A stretch of DNA of 64,000 nucleotides from Pseudotabrizicola alkalilacus (GCF_003443995.1 NZ_QWEY01000004.1:124001-188000); one strand, 5' to 3'. Positions 25,356 through 34,415 are shown, counted from the stretch's first letter. Translations and numbers: made by a program. The notes: generated by a model not told the origin, from the letters alone.

Positions 25356-26343
25356 CAGCCCGGCCCAGACCGGCGGGCGCGACCAGCACGACAAACCCGG
25401 CGGCGGCCAGTGCACAGGCCCCCGCCACAGCGGCATCTTCCGGCGCATGCCGCCATGTGCCGACCTCTGCCAGCAGCAAAAAGCACATGTTGGCATCCAG
25501 CCCCATACCCGCCGTGCGTGGATGCGCCCGCAGCACAGCCCCCGCTGCCAGAAACACCAGCGTCACCGCAAACACGACCCCCGCCCCGTCGAGGCGCAGC
25601 GGTGTGCCCAGGGCCAGAAATGTCAGCGCCGCCAGCATCCCAATCGCGACCCCCGGCACCAGAGTCCGGCAGATCGGTCTCGGATCAGGGGCCGCAGCCA
25701 GGATCATCGGATAGACCGTCAGCGTCATCGCCCCGGTCAGCACATCAAACCGGGGCCAAAGCATCACCAACCCGGCCGCAAGACCACTCATTGCCACACA
25801 AAACAGCGCCCGCCGCAGCGCTGCACGGGTCCGCCCCCGTATCACCCGTGGCGGCAACGGCACCGAGCGCGGCGGCGTAAAGGCAAAGGTCACAGCAGTC
25901 ACCGAAACCACGCCAATCAACGTACACAGAATACGGTCCATCGCTGCTGACGTCGCAGGCACATCCGGGGCCGACCCGGCCAGAGCGGGCAGTAACACCA
26001 CAAACAGCGTCACTCCCAGCATGAATGCGCCGTAGCTCATGACAGTCCCGATCCACCATGCCACGCCCGCCGATACCCCGACCAGCAACGACAACACCAC
26101 CGCAATCACCCAATCCGGCGGTCCCAGCGCCAGCAGACCCAGCGCCAGTGCGGCACCAGCCAGCGTCCCCAGCACCCGCAACGCAGCCCGCCGCAGCAGA
26201 TCTTCTCGCCAGATCTGATGCACCACCCAGACCGGCATCGCTGCCCAATACGGATTGGTCAGCCCCAGCATCTGCGCCAGACCAAGCGCCAGCGCGGCGG
26301 CTGCAAACAGCTGTAGGGCTATTGAAAGATCTCTATGCGTCAT
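25318..26343 (-). CDS. FUSC-family inner-membrane protein (putative aromatic acid exporter)
   Basis: A 341-residue protein with about ten hydrophobic segments in two clusters, starting 'MTHRDLSIALQLFAAAALAL'. 'NPYWAAMPVWVVHQ' resembles the first FUSC repeat of YccS/AaeB-type proteins, which export aromatic acids or fusaric acid. It lacks the large soluble domain of full-length members. I use the ATG at 26343, as the frame start at 26367 lies inside a terminator hairpin. No clear ribosome site is seen, so a start further downstream is possible. Export of accumulating aryl acids is a reasonable guess. Confidence 0.75.
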   Translation of the reverse strand: MTHRDLSIALQLFAAAALALGLAQMLGLTNPYWAAMPVWVVHQIWREDLLRRAALRVLGTLAGAALALGLLALGPPDWVIAVVLSLLVGVSAGVAWWIGTVMSYGAFMLGVTLFVVLLPALAGSAPDVPATSAAMDRILCTLIGVVSVTAVTFAFTPPRSVPLPPRVIRGRTRAALRRALFCVAMSGLAAGLVMLWPRFDVLTGAMTLTVYPMILAAAPDPRPICRTLVPGVAIGMLAALTFLALGTPLRLDGAGVVFAVTLVFLAAGAVLRAHPRTAGMGLDANMCFLLLAEVGTWRHAPEDAAVAGACALAAAGFVVLVAPAGLGRAVRPAPPVGETPG

Positions 26344-26352
26344 GAGGCCACG

Positions 26353-26378
26353 AAAAAGGCCGCCCATCGCAGGGCGGC
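26353..26378 (-). terminator. Intrinsic terminator of the APC permease gene
   Basis: On the reverse strand GCCGCCC and GGGCGGC form a perfect 7-bp stem with a 6-base loop, followed by CTTTTTC. It is 80 bp after the permease stop and only about 10 bp before the FUSC start codon. Confidence 0.85.
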
Positions 26379-26460
26379 AGGTGCAGAAGAGGGGTTGATC
26401 AGAGCTGGCGAGCCCGCGATCACCGGATGGACCGGGCGCATCCCGCGCCCGGTCGCGGGG

Positions 26461-27915
26461 TCATTCGAACACGCGGCCCAGATTGTTATACAGTTCCGGT
26501 TTGCGGCTCTGGATCGACCGGGCCAGCAGCGGACCGCACAGCCCGACCAGCACGATCAGCAGCGGATAGGCCTGAACCAGCACGTGATCTGATCCGGTCA
26601 AAAGGTCGGTGTTCATCGACACCAGCAGGAAGGCCCCGACCAATCCCACCAAGGCCAGCACAGGCGCCACCACCGTCACCAACGCCGAATGTTCGGTGCC
26701 GTGAGTGCGCTTGAAATACAGGATGATTGCAACCGAAACCATGATCTGTACTGCCAGAATCCCCAGCACCGCCAAGCCCGACATCCAGGAAAACACGACC
26801 TTGTAAGGGTCCGCCCCGCCCAAGGTAAACGCGATCAGCAATGCCGCAGCCGTCAGCGACTGCGCCACACCGGCCCGTGCCGGTGAGCCATGTGTCGCAT
26901 GCACCCGGCCAAGGCTGTGTGGCAACAGACCTTCACGGCCCAGCGCAAAGAAATAGCGGTTCAGCGTGTTATGGAACGACAGCACACAGGCGAACAGCGA
27001 CAGCAACAACAGTATGTTCATCAGCGTCACCGACCAGCCACCCAGAGCCTGCTCGGCCGCCACGAAATACAGTGACTCTAGCCCGCCCTCGGCCGCCGCA
27101 GCCGCCTGAATGTTCGACGGCCCGTAAAACTGCACCACAGCCCATGTCGAGAATGCGTAGAATACCGTGATAAGCAGCACAGCAACATAGGTCGCCCGCG
27201 GGATGGTCCGGTCAGGATCTTTCGCCTCTTCCCCGAAAATCGCTGTCGATTCAAAGCCGATGAACGAGCCGACCACAAAGACCAGCGCGACGGCAAGACC
27301 GGGCGTAAACACCACCTCTGGCGCGAAACTTGACGCGCTCATGCCCTCTGGTCCGCCGCCTTGCAGCACGATGGCCAGGTTGAGCAACAGCAGGATCAGC
27401 ACCTCGGCGATCATCACCACGCCCAGAATGCGGCCCGAGAACGCAATGTTGCGCTGCCCGGCCAGATGCACCAACCCCACAGCCAGCAGCGACCAGACAA
27501 ACCACGGCAGGTCAATGCCAAGCCCCGCCATGGTGCCCGAGAAGAACACGCCAAACAGCGCATAAACGGCGCATTGCACCGCCGTATAAGTCATCAGTGC
27601 GATCAGAGCGCCACCGATCCCCGCCGGGCGACCAATACCCTGAGCGATATAGGTATAGAACGCCCCCGCCCCGCCGACATGCCGGCTCATCGCGGTGAAA
27701 CCTACCGAAAACAGCAGATAGAGCAGCCCGGCCAGAACAAAGGCTCCCGGCACCCCGGCCCCGTTGCCAAAGGCAAAGGCAACCGGCGTGGCACCGACCA
27801 CCGCCGTCAGTGGCGCCGCAGCAGCGACCACAAAAAAGACGATATGCAAAAGTCCGATGGAATTTTTGGCAAGGCGCTCGCCGTCAGGCGCCTGTGCCGT
27901 TGCGTCAAGTGACAT
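26461..27915 (-). CDS. APC-superfamily amino acid/amine permease
   Basis: A 484-residue transporter with 12 hydrophobic segments. 'AAPLTAVVGATPVAFAFGNG' near residue 35 is the unwound TM1 typical of APC permeases, and 'VGSFIGFESTAIFGEEAKDP' (about residue 216) is the TM6 signature. APC members import amino acids or biogenic amines by proton symport. Beside the amine-oxidase-like genes it may import an aromatic amine such as tryptamine, serotonin or tyramine. It ends at a strong terminator. Confidence 0.9.
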   Translation of the reverse strand: MSLDATAQAPDGERLAKNSIGLLHIVFFVVAAAAPLTAVVGATPVAFAFGNGAGVPGAFVLAGLLYLLFSVGFTAMSRHVGGAGAFYTYIAQGIGRPAGIGGALIALMTYTAVQCAVYALFGVFFSGTMAGLGIDLPWFVWSLLAVGLVHLAGQRNIAFSGRILGVVMIAEVLILLLLNLAIVLQGGGPEGMSASSFAPEVVFTPGLAVALVFVVGSFIGFESTAIFGEEAKDPDRTIPRATYVAVLLITVFYAFSTWAVVQFYGPSNIQAAAAAEGGLESLYFVAAEQALGGWSVTLMNILLLLSLFACVLSFHNTLNRYFFALGREGLLPHSLGRVHATHGSPARAGVAQSLTAAALLIAFTLGGADPYKVVFSWMSGLAVLGILAVQIMVSVAIILYFKRTHGTEHSALVTVVAPVLALVGLVGAFLLVSMNTDLLTGSDHVLVQAYPLLIVLVGLCGPLLARSIQSRKPELYNNLGRVFE

Positions 27916-27942
27916 GATGGTGACTCCCTGATATTTGTTTTA

Positions 27943-27958
27943 TTACGTGATTATGAAT
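27943..27958. promoter_or_regulatory. Candidate operator between APC permease and AraC genes
   Basis: TTACGTGATTATGAAT contains the 8-mer TTACGTGA, the exact reverse complement of the core TCACGTAA of both iacI/iacH elements. It lies in the divergent gap, 28 bp before the permease start codon. The gap (27916-28035) is AT-rich overall. Confidence 0.45.
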
Positions 27959-28035
27959 GCAATCGTACCGTCACCTATTGCGAAATGTGCCAATATATAG
28001 ATAATTCACGCCATCCCCGGAAATAGGCCCTTGAA

Positions 28036-29067
28036 ATGGCAAAAAGCGCCCTGAATCGTCCTCAGCCATTGATCCGGGTAGCGGCAGTGCGTCCGCTGGT
28101 CGATTTTATTGCCAGTTCTGTGGGCGCCACTGCTGATATTATGAGCCGGATCGGAATAGACCCTGCCACCTCGGCGGACCCCTATGCCCTGTTGCCGCTG
28201 GCGCAATATGTCGATCACTTTGAACGCGCCGCTCAGGTGTTGGGCAACCAAAGCCTTGGGCTGCTGGTTGGCATGCGGATGCGTCCGGCAGATCTGGGGC
28301 CTGCGGGGGTGTTGTTGTCGATCTCTCCCACCATCCAGTCCGGCCTTGCCCGGATCGCCAATGACACGTCCATTCTGCAAGAAGGCACCCATTCCAGCCT
28401 GTTCGAGGTGGGGGGCGATCTCGTCTGGACCTACCGGCTGTCCGACAGCACGATCTGGCCACGGCGGCAGGATGCAGAGTTCTCGCTTGCCACCGTATGT
28501 CAGCTGATCCGCCAAAGCTTTTCCCCGAACTGGCAACCGCTCGAAGTGCATCTGGAACATGGGGAGCATTCTGATCCCCACCTGCTGCAGAAACTGTTCC
28601 GCGCGCCTGTGCTGTTCCATCAGTCCGCCAACCGGCTGATCCTGTCGCGGGACGAGGCGATACGGCGGCACCGCACCGAAGATTCCGGCATGATCGGCAT
28701 TCTGGAACGTCACATTGCCGACCTGAGCCAGCAACATCAGCCGCAGGCAACCGTGGTTGACCGGGTGCGACGGGTGATCAGTGTGACGCTTGGCCAGCGT
28801 CCGGTGACGCTGACCAGCGTCGCCGCGAATTTGCGGATGTCTGCGCGCAGCCTGCAACGCTATCTGGCCGAAGAGGGCACCAGCATCCGCGCTCTGGTGC
28901 AGGAACACCGCGCCGATCTGGCCCGCACGCTGCTGGAGAAAACCGACATGCCGCTGTCACAGGTGGCTCTTACTCTTGGATATGCCGATGGCACCGTGTT
29001 CTGGCGCGCCTATCGCAGTTGGACCGGGCAAGAGCCCAGCGCCTGCCGCCGCCCCTCCGCTCCCTGA
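28036..29067 (+). CDS. AraC family transcriptional regulator
   Basis: A 343-residue regulator with an N-terminal arabinose-binding-like sensor domain and a C-terminal double helix-turn-helix: 'TLTSVAANLRMSARSLQRYL' and 'PLSQVALTLGYADGTVFWRA'. Such proteins (OruR/ArgR-type) activate catabolic genes on binding the amine or amino acid. It is divergent from the APC permease and upstream of the amine-oxidase-like genes, so it likely controls both. Confidence 0.9.
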   Translation: MAKSALNRPQPLIRVAAVRPLVDFIASSVGATADIMSRIGIDPATSADPYALLPLAQYVDHFERAAQVLGNQSLGLLVGMRMRPADLGPAGVLLSISPTIQSGLARIANDTSILQEGTHSSLFEVGGDLVWTYRLSDSTIWPRRQDAEFSLATVCQLIRQSFSPNWQPLEVHLEHGEHSDPHLLQKLFRAPVLFHQSANRLILSRDEAIRRHRTEDSGMIGILERHIADLSQQHQPQATVVDRVRRVISVTLGQRPVTLTSVAANLRMSARSLQRYLAEEGTSIRALVQEHRADLARTLLEKTDMPLSQVALTLGYADGTVFWRAYRSWTGQEPSACRRPSAP

Positions 29068-29201
29068 CCACGGTTTTGCGCAAGATGCGGCGTCTTGGCG
29101 TGAAATATCGAAATTCTGGCGCTCTGTGCGATGGCGCGACCGGGCGGGTTCGGCAGAACTAGGTCAACAGCCGCTTCCCCCATAGCAGGAGAGACCCGCC
29201 G

Positions 29202-30341
29202 ATGACCGAATCGACCCGCATCGACTTTATCTATTTGTCCGAACAGGACATGATCCGGGCCGGTGTCACCGACATGCCAGCCTGTGTGGACTGCATGGAG
29301 GAAATGTTCGGCCTGCTCTATCACGGCGATTATCGCATGGCCGGACCGAACAGCGACAGCCACGGCGCGGCGATCAGCTTTCCCGAAAACTCGCCCTTTC
29401 CCGATATGCCCAAACCCACCGCCGACCGCCGGTTCATGGCAATGCCTGCCTATCTGGGCGGCAGCTTTCGGATGGCCGGGATGAAATGGTACGGATCAAA
29501 CATCGCCAACCGCGAAAAGGGCCTGCCCCGCTCGATCCTGACCTTTATCCTCAATGATGCCGATACCGGCGCACCGCTGGCGCTGATGTCGGCCAACCTG
29601 CTCTCGGCCTATCGCACCGGGGCTATTCCCGGCGTCGGCGCGCGGCATCTGGCCCGCAAGGATTCGCGCATTGTCGGCATCATGGGGCCGGGGGTTATGG
29701 CAAAGACCACCCTCGCCGCGTTTATCGCCGCCTGCCCGCTGATCGACACCGTCAAGATCAAGGGACGGGGTCAGAAAAGCCTCGACAGCTTCACCGCCTG
29801 GCTAAAGGAAACCTATCCGCAGGTGACCACGATTGAAATCGTTGACACCATCGAACAGGTGGTGCGCGGCTCTGATCTGGTGACCTATTGCAACTCGGGC
29901 GCCGTCGGCGACCCCGCAACCTACCCGATGGTAAAGCGCGAATGGGTCAAGCCCGGCGCTTTCCTCGCCATGCCAGCGCTGTGCAACATTGATGACGCCA
30001 TGCAATCGCCCGATGTGCGCAAGGTGGTGGACAACACCGGCCTGTACGAAGCGTGGTTCGAAGAACTGCCAAAGCCCGCCCATGTGCATGTGCCGATCAT
30101 CGGTGTGAAATTCATGGATATGATCGCCGAAGGCATCATGCAGGCCGATCAGCTGGAAGACATCGGCAAGATCGTCGCAGGCGACGCCCCCGGCCGTCAG
30201 AACGATGACGAAATCATCATCATGTCGGTTGGCGGCATGCCGGTCGAAGATGTGGCCTGGGGCACTGTGGTTTACCGCAACGCCATTGCCGCCGGCATCG
30301 GCGTGCCGCTGAACCTGTGGGAAACCCCTGTTCTGCGCTGA
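29202..30341 (+). CDS. Ornithine cyclodeaminase/mu-crystallin family protein (amine oxidase partner?)
   Basis: A 379-residue NAD(P)-binding protein: 'IVGIMGPGVMAKTTLAAF' is the Rossmann loop, 'SANLLSAYRTGAIPGVGARH' is the typical substrate region. It is longer than usual ornithine cyclodeaminases (about 320-350). I recall, without being able to check, that close relatives are annotated as tyramine oxidase subunit B and occur beside a RidA-like and a FAD oxidase gene, exactly as here. A role in oxidation of an arylethylamine is therefore likely. CAGGAGAG precedes the ATG. Confidence 0.8.
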   Translation: MTESTRIDFIYLSEQDMIRAGVTDMPACVDCMEEMFGLLYHGDYRMAGPNSDSHGAAISFPENSPFPDMPKPTADRRFMAMPAYLGGSFRMAGMKWYGSNIANREKGLPRSILTFILNDADTGAPLALMSANLLSAYRTGAIPGVGARHLARKDSRIVGIMGPGVMAKTTLAAFIAACPLIDTVKIKGRGQKSLDSFTAWLKETYPQVTTIEIVDTIEQVVRGSDLVTYCNSGAVGDPATYPMVKREWVKPGAFLAMPALCNIDDAMQSPDVRKVVDNTGLYEAWFEELPKPAHVHVPIIGVKFMDMIAEGIMQADQLEDIGKIVAGDAPGRQNDDEIIIMSVGGMPVEDVAWGTVVYRNAIAAGIGVPLNLWETPVLR

Positions 30342-30368
30342 CCCATTCCCGATCAAGAAGGATATCCC

Positions 30369-30791
30369 ATGACCCGCATCACCAAGGTCAAGACCGGCAA
30401 CCGGCTGGAAGAGATCAGCAGCTATTCCCGCATCGTCGCCGTCGACAACTGGATTTTTGTCTCCAACACCGCAGGTCGCAATCCGGCCACCAAAGAGATT
30501 CCCGAAGGAGTCGAGGATCAGACCCGGCAGGTGTTCGCCAATATCTCCGGGGCGTTGGCGGCAGTACAGGCCAGCCTTGCCGATGTGATTTCGGCCCGCG
30601 TCTTCATTCAGGAGCCATCTGACACCCCGAAAGTGATGGAGATTTTCGGTGACATGTTCCGGGGGGTTGACCCGGCGCTGACCGTCACCTGCCCGCCGCT
30701 CGGCTCGACCGTCTACAAGGTCGAGATCGAGGTCACTGCCTATCGCGGGGCAGCCACGGCTGACACCGAACGGCTTTCCATCACCCTCTGA
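30369..30791 (+). CDS. RidA/YjgF-like protein lacking the catalytic Arg
   Basis: A 140-residue trimeric-type RidA fold: 'EDQTRQVFANISGALAAVQA' and 'DVISARVFIQEP' are family features. In E. coli RidA the Arg in 'PARSCVEV' (R105) is needed for imine hydrolysis; here the aligned stretch is 'PALTVTCPP', with Leu104. It is probably not a classical imine deaminase, and may be a structural or altered-substrate partner of the adjacent FAD oxidase. It lies in a tight operon with both neighbours. Confidence 0.87.
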   Translation: MTRITKVKTGNRLEEISSYSRIVAVDNWIFVSNTAGRNPATKEIPEGVEDQTRQVFANISGALAAVQASLADVISARVFIQEPSDTPKVMEIFGDMFRGVDPALTVTCPPLGSTVYKVEIEVTAYRGAATADTERLSITL

Positions 30792-30809
30792 CCCCGGAAG
30801 GAGCCCTGC

Positions 30810-32108
30810 ATGGCCCCCGTCATCTCTGCCGTTCAGACCACCGCTGATATCCCCGCGAAAACCACAGTGGTCGTGATCGGGGCCGGAATCGTCGGTCTTT
30901 CGGCGGCGCTGACGCTGGCCGAACGCGGCATTCCGGTGGTGGTGGTGGAAAAGGGCCGGATCGCGGCCGAACAAAGCTCACGCAATCTGGGGTGGGTGCG
31001 CAAAACCAGCCGCGCCGCCGCCGATGTGCCACTGGCACTGGCGGCGGACCGGCTCTGGGCCGAGATGCCCGCCCGCACGGGCGAGGATGGCGGCTACCGA
31101 CAGACCGGCATTCTGTTCGCCGCGCGCTCCGGTACGCAGATGGCACTGTACGAAAAATGGCTCGCCTCGGTCGCCCATCTGGATCTGGGGTCGTGCTTGC
31201 TGACACCGTCTCAGATCAACGAACTGGTTCCCGGCGGGCGTGGCACATGGGCGGGCGGCATCTATACGCCGTCTGACGCGCGGGCCGAACCGACGCTCGC
31301 CAACAGCGCCATCGCCCGCGCTGCCATCGCCAAAGGCGCGCTGATCGTGGAAAATTGTGCCGTTCGCACGATCAGCACCGCAGGCGGCAAGGTCAGCGCT
31401 GTGATCACAGAACGCGGCGAGATTGCCTGTGATCAGGTACTACTGGCCGGTGGCCTTGGCAGCCGCCGTTTCCTTGGCAACATGGGCATTTCTCTGCCGA
31501 CGCTGCCGCTGGTCTGTTCCGTTCTGCGCACCATGCCCATGGACGGACCGACCGAGATTGCCATCGGCGCGCCCGACTTTTCCTTCCGCAAGCGGCTCGA
31601 CGGCGGCTTTACCATCACCCAGCGTGGCAGGCTTGATGCCCCGCTCACCCCCGATCATCTGCGCATCGGTCTGGCATATCTGCCGCAGCTGCGCGCGCAA
31701 CGTGGCGCGCTGAAAATCGGGCTGGGCAAGGCGTTTCTGCGCGAGCTTGCCACGGCACGGCACTGGGCACCCGACGCCGCCAGCCCGTTCGAGAAGGAGC
31801 GCATCACCGATCCGCTGCCCAACCACGACCTGAACGCCGAAGCGCTGCGCAATCTGCGCGCCGCCTGGCCGGTGTTTGAGACGGCGCAGATCGCGCAGTC
31901 CTGGGCCGGAACCATCGATGTGACGCCGGATTCCGATCCGGTGATTTCTGCTGTCGCGCAAATTCCCGGCCTGACCCTCGCCACAGGCTTTTCCGGCCAC
32001 GGCTTTGGCACCGGCCCCGCAGCGGGCCATCTGGCCGCTGATCTCGTGTCAGCCTATACGCCAATAGTCGATCCGGCACCCTATCGCTTTGATCGTTTCA
32101 AGGCCTGA
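30810..32108 (+). CDS. FAD-dependent amine/amino acid oxidase (DadA-like)
   Basis: A 432-residue flavoprotein. 'VVVIGAGIVGLSAALTLAER' near residue 20 is the FAD dinucleotide fold; 'SSRNLGWVRKTSR' and the end 'TGFSGHGFGTGPAAGHLAAD' are typical of D-amino acid dehydrogenase/sarcosine oxidase relatives. It would oxidise an amine to an imine, which hydrolyses to the aldehyde used by the arylacetaldehyde dehydrogenase. The exact amine is unknown. It is the last gene of the three-gene set. Confidence 0.87.
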   Translation: MAPVISAVQTTADIPAKTTVVVIGAGIVGLSAALTLAERGIPVVVVEKGRIAAEQSSRNLGWVRKTSRAAADVPLALAADRLWAEMPARTGEDGGYRQTGILFAARSGTQMALYEKWLASVAHLDLGSCLLTPSQINELVPGGRGTWAGGIYTPSDARAEPTLANSAIARAAIAKGALIVENCAVRTISTAGGKVSAVITERGEIACDQVLLAGGLGSRRFLGNMGISLPTLPLVCSVLRTMPMDGPTEIAIGAPDFSFRKRLDGGFTITQRGRLDAPLTPDHLRIGLAYLPQLRAQRGALKIGLGKAFLRELATARHWAPDAASPFEKERITDPLPNHDLNAEALRNLRAAWPVFETAQIAQSWAGTIDVTPDSDPVISAVAQIPGLTLATGFSGHGFGTGPAAGHLAADLVSAYTPIVDPAPYRFDRFKA

Positions 32109-32117
32109 CATAAGGCG

Positions 32118-32137
32118 GAACGTGACCTGTTACGTTC
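32118..32137. promoter_or_regulatory. Inverted repeat in the iacR promoter (autoregulatory operator)
   Basis: GAACGTGAC and GTTACGTTC flank a CT spacer; the arms are reverse complements in 8 of 9 positions. A weak promoter (CTGACA, 17 bases, TGTTAC at 32128-32133) overlaps it, so binding would block iacR transcription, as is usual for MarR proteins. Confidence 0.6.
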
Positions 32138-32232
32138 AGATTACTTTACCTTGCAGCGACACACGTCTAAACTGCAGCAGTCTTTGCCAACACCTTAGCA
32201 AATCAGATGACTCTCGCAGGAAAGTGCTGCCC

Positions 32233-32679
32233 GTGACCGATGATGTCTCCCGTTTCGCCAAGGAAGACTGGCCGTTTTACTGGATCAGCCGGGTCAATGC
32301 CCGCTATGTGCAGGTTCTGGAAAAGCGGCTGAAACCGATTGGCATCGACGTGCCGCACTGGCGTGTGCTCATTTCGCTGTACGAAGAACACTATCTGTCG
32401 ATTTCCGAGATATCCGAACTGTCGACCATGCGGCTGAACACCACGACAAAGGTGGTGCAGCGCATGATTACGGACGGGCTGGTCACCACCCGCGTCCGGC
32501 CAACCGATGGACGCGTGACCGAAGCCTGCCTGACAGAAAAGGGCGACCGCCTGCGCGCACTTGCGCTGGAAGAGGCACGTCAGGTGTTTGACCTGAGCTT
32601 TTTCACCGTCTCCCCCGCCGAACGGGTCGCCCTGAACAGCGTGCTGGCAAAGGTCTTTACCCAGATCGACAAGCTTTGA
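32233..32679 (+). CDS. iacR: MarR family repressor, probable IacR
   Basis: A 148-residue winged-helix protein beginning at GTG 32233, which follows AGGAAA at 9 bases. The DNA-binding part includes 'SISEISELSTMRLNTTTKVV' and the wing 'RVRPTDGRVTEACLT'. The N-terminus 'EDWPFYWISRVNARYV' fits auxin-responsive MarR repressors of the IacR group as I know them. It likely represses the iac operon and releases it on binding indole-3-acetate or a relative. A frame extending back to 32089 would cross the promoter and is rejected. Confidence 0.85.
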   Translation: MTDDVSRFAKEDWPFYWISRVNARYVQVLEKRLKPIGIDVPHWRVLISLYEEHYLSISEISELSTMRLNTTTKVVQRMITDGLVTTRVRPTDGRVTEACLTEKGDRLRALALEEARQVFDLSFFTVSPAERVALNSVLAKVFTQIDKL

Positions 32680-32705
32680 CCCCGCTCTGACTCAAGCGGC
32701 CGGGC

Positions 32706-34190
32706 CTAGCCCTTTTGCGCAATATGATCGCCCGCCCGCAGGGCAAGGGCGGCAATGGTCAGCGACGGGTTCACCGCAGCCGAGGTCGGCAGGACTGAGG
32801 CATCGATGACATACAGATTGTCTAGGTCATGCGCCCGCAGGTTGGCATCCACCACCGACGCCGCCGGATCGTTGCCCATGCGGGCTGTGCCGCATTGATG
32901 GCTGGGTTTGGATTTCGGGAACCCCCGCGACAGTACAATCGGCCAGCCCGCCTTGCGCATCGCCCGTGTCAGCCGCTTGACCAAAAGATCATGCGCCGCC
33001 ACGTTGGTGCGCCGCCAGTCCAGCACCACACCGCCATTGCGCCACATCACACGAGAGTCCGGGTCCGGCAGATCTTCTGACATGGCCATGATGTGAATCG
33101 AATGATCCGCAATGTGCCGCGCCAACCACAGCGGCAGCCCGGCCTCACCCGCCAGAATTGGCCCGGTGATACGTCCAAGCATCTGGATATTGCCCAGCGG
33201 CTCGCCATTCGGGCCACCCGTCAGGTAGAAATCGTTGATCTGGATGGTCTTTTCATAAACAGTCCGGTTTCGCCGCAAAGGGTTCCACGCGACCATTCCG
33301 GTCAGGTTATGGTTCATGAAGTTCCGCCCCACCTGATCGGACCTGTTCGCCAGCCCGGTCGGATGGTCTGCATTGGCCGAAGCCAGCAGCAGCGCCGCCG
33401 ACATCACCGCACCCGCGCACAGGCAGACCACAGGGGCGGTCATCACCTCGCGCTGACCGTTCCGCTCCACCTCGACCCCGGTCACGCGGCGGCCTTCGGA
33501 CAGCAGGCGCACCACCTTTGTCCCCGTCTGCAGCGTAACATTCGGGTGTAGCAAAGCCGCGGCCAGAGCACAGCTTTCCGCGTCAGACTTGGCCCCTGTG
33601 GTATCGGGAAACGCATCCCATGTGGTTGGCGCACGGGCCAGCCAGCTGTCTAGATCGACACCAAGCGGCAAGGCACTGACATGCAGCCCCTGCGCCGCAA
33701 AGGCGCGGCGCAGCGTCACGATATCCGGCTCGTCCGGCACCGGCGGAAACGGATATGGGCTGGAATGCGCAGGTTCGGTCGGATCGCCCGCCACATCGCC
33801 GCGCACCCGGTACAACACCTCGGCCCGGCCATACCACGGCTCCAGCGTGTCATAGCCGATGGGCCAGCCCGGCGTTGTGCCGCCGATATGGCGCAACGGC
33901 GCAAAATCTTCGACCCTACAGCGCAGCAGAACCGCGCCGTAGAACTTGGTATTGCCACCGACAAAGGCATAGTTGCCGGGATTGAACGCAGCGCCCGCCG
34001 CATCGTGCCAGGTTTCCTTTGGCCGGAAATGCCCCCGGCCAAAGATCGCACCGGGGTCACGCGCTTCGGGACAGTCTGACAGATGCTCCCCCCGTTCAAG
34101 GATCACAACCCGCCGCCCCGTGGGTGCCAGCGCAGCCGCCAATGTGGCCCCGCCCATGCCAGAGCCGATGATGATCACATCAGGCTGCAT
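32706..34190 (-). CDS. GMC family oxidoreductase (second copy)
   Basis: A 494-residue flavoprotein, only distantly like the one at 10.3 kb. FAD site 'VIIIGSGMGGATLAAALAPT'; C-terminal His/Asn pair in 'KPSHQCGTARMGNDP' and 'TSAAVNPSLTIAALALRAGD'. This form resembles gluconate/sorbose-type or membrane-linked alcohol dehydrogenases. It is convergent with iacR (26 bp between stops). The substrate is not known; a role in the indolic alcohol branch is possible. Confidence 0.87.
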   Translation of the reverse strand: MQPDVIIIGSGMGGATLAAALAPTGRRVVILERGEHLSDCPEARDPGAIFGRGHFRPKETWHDAAGAAFNPGNYAFVGGNTKFYGAVLLRCRVEDFAPLRHIGGTTPGWPIGYDTLEPWYGRAEVLYRVRGDVAGDPTEPAHSSPYPFPPVPDEPDIVTLRRAFAAQGLHVSALPLGVDLDSWLARAPTTWDAFPDTTGAKSDAESCALAAALLHPNVTLQTGTKVVRLLSEGRRVTGVEVERNGQREVMTAPVVCLCAGAVMSAALLLASANADHPTGLANRSDQVGRNFMNHNLTGMVAWNPLRRNRTVYEKTIQINDFYLTGGPNGEPLGNIQMLGRITGPILAGEAGLPLWLARHIADHSIHIMAMSEDLPDPDSRVMWRNGGVVLDWRRTNVAAHDLLVKRLTRAMRKAGWPIVLSRGFPKSKPSHQCGTARMGNDPAASVVDANLRAHDLDNLYVIDASVLPTSAAVNPSLTIAALALRAGDHIAQKG

Positions 34191-34415
34191 TCGCCCTCAT
34201 CCGCGCAACACTTTCTTTACAGACAGAAATCATGATCCCAAACCTATCCAGGTCCGCCAGCTTAATCACGCCCGCCGACCAAGCAAAAGCCACGATCTGG
34301 ACTGGCGAAAGCATCCGACCCCTGCTACAGCCATTCTTATGCTGCAAGACTGGCTGACCCAGCACGTCGCCAGCCTTGGCACACCGGACCCGGCGCAAGA
34401 GGGGCTGACTGCCAT
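34191..34415. other. Intergenic region with no recognised feature
   Basis: Between the divergent GMC and MFS genes. I find no reliable gene or structure other than the small frame that follows. Base composition is near that of coding DNA. Confidence 0.4.
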
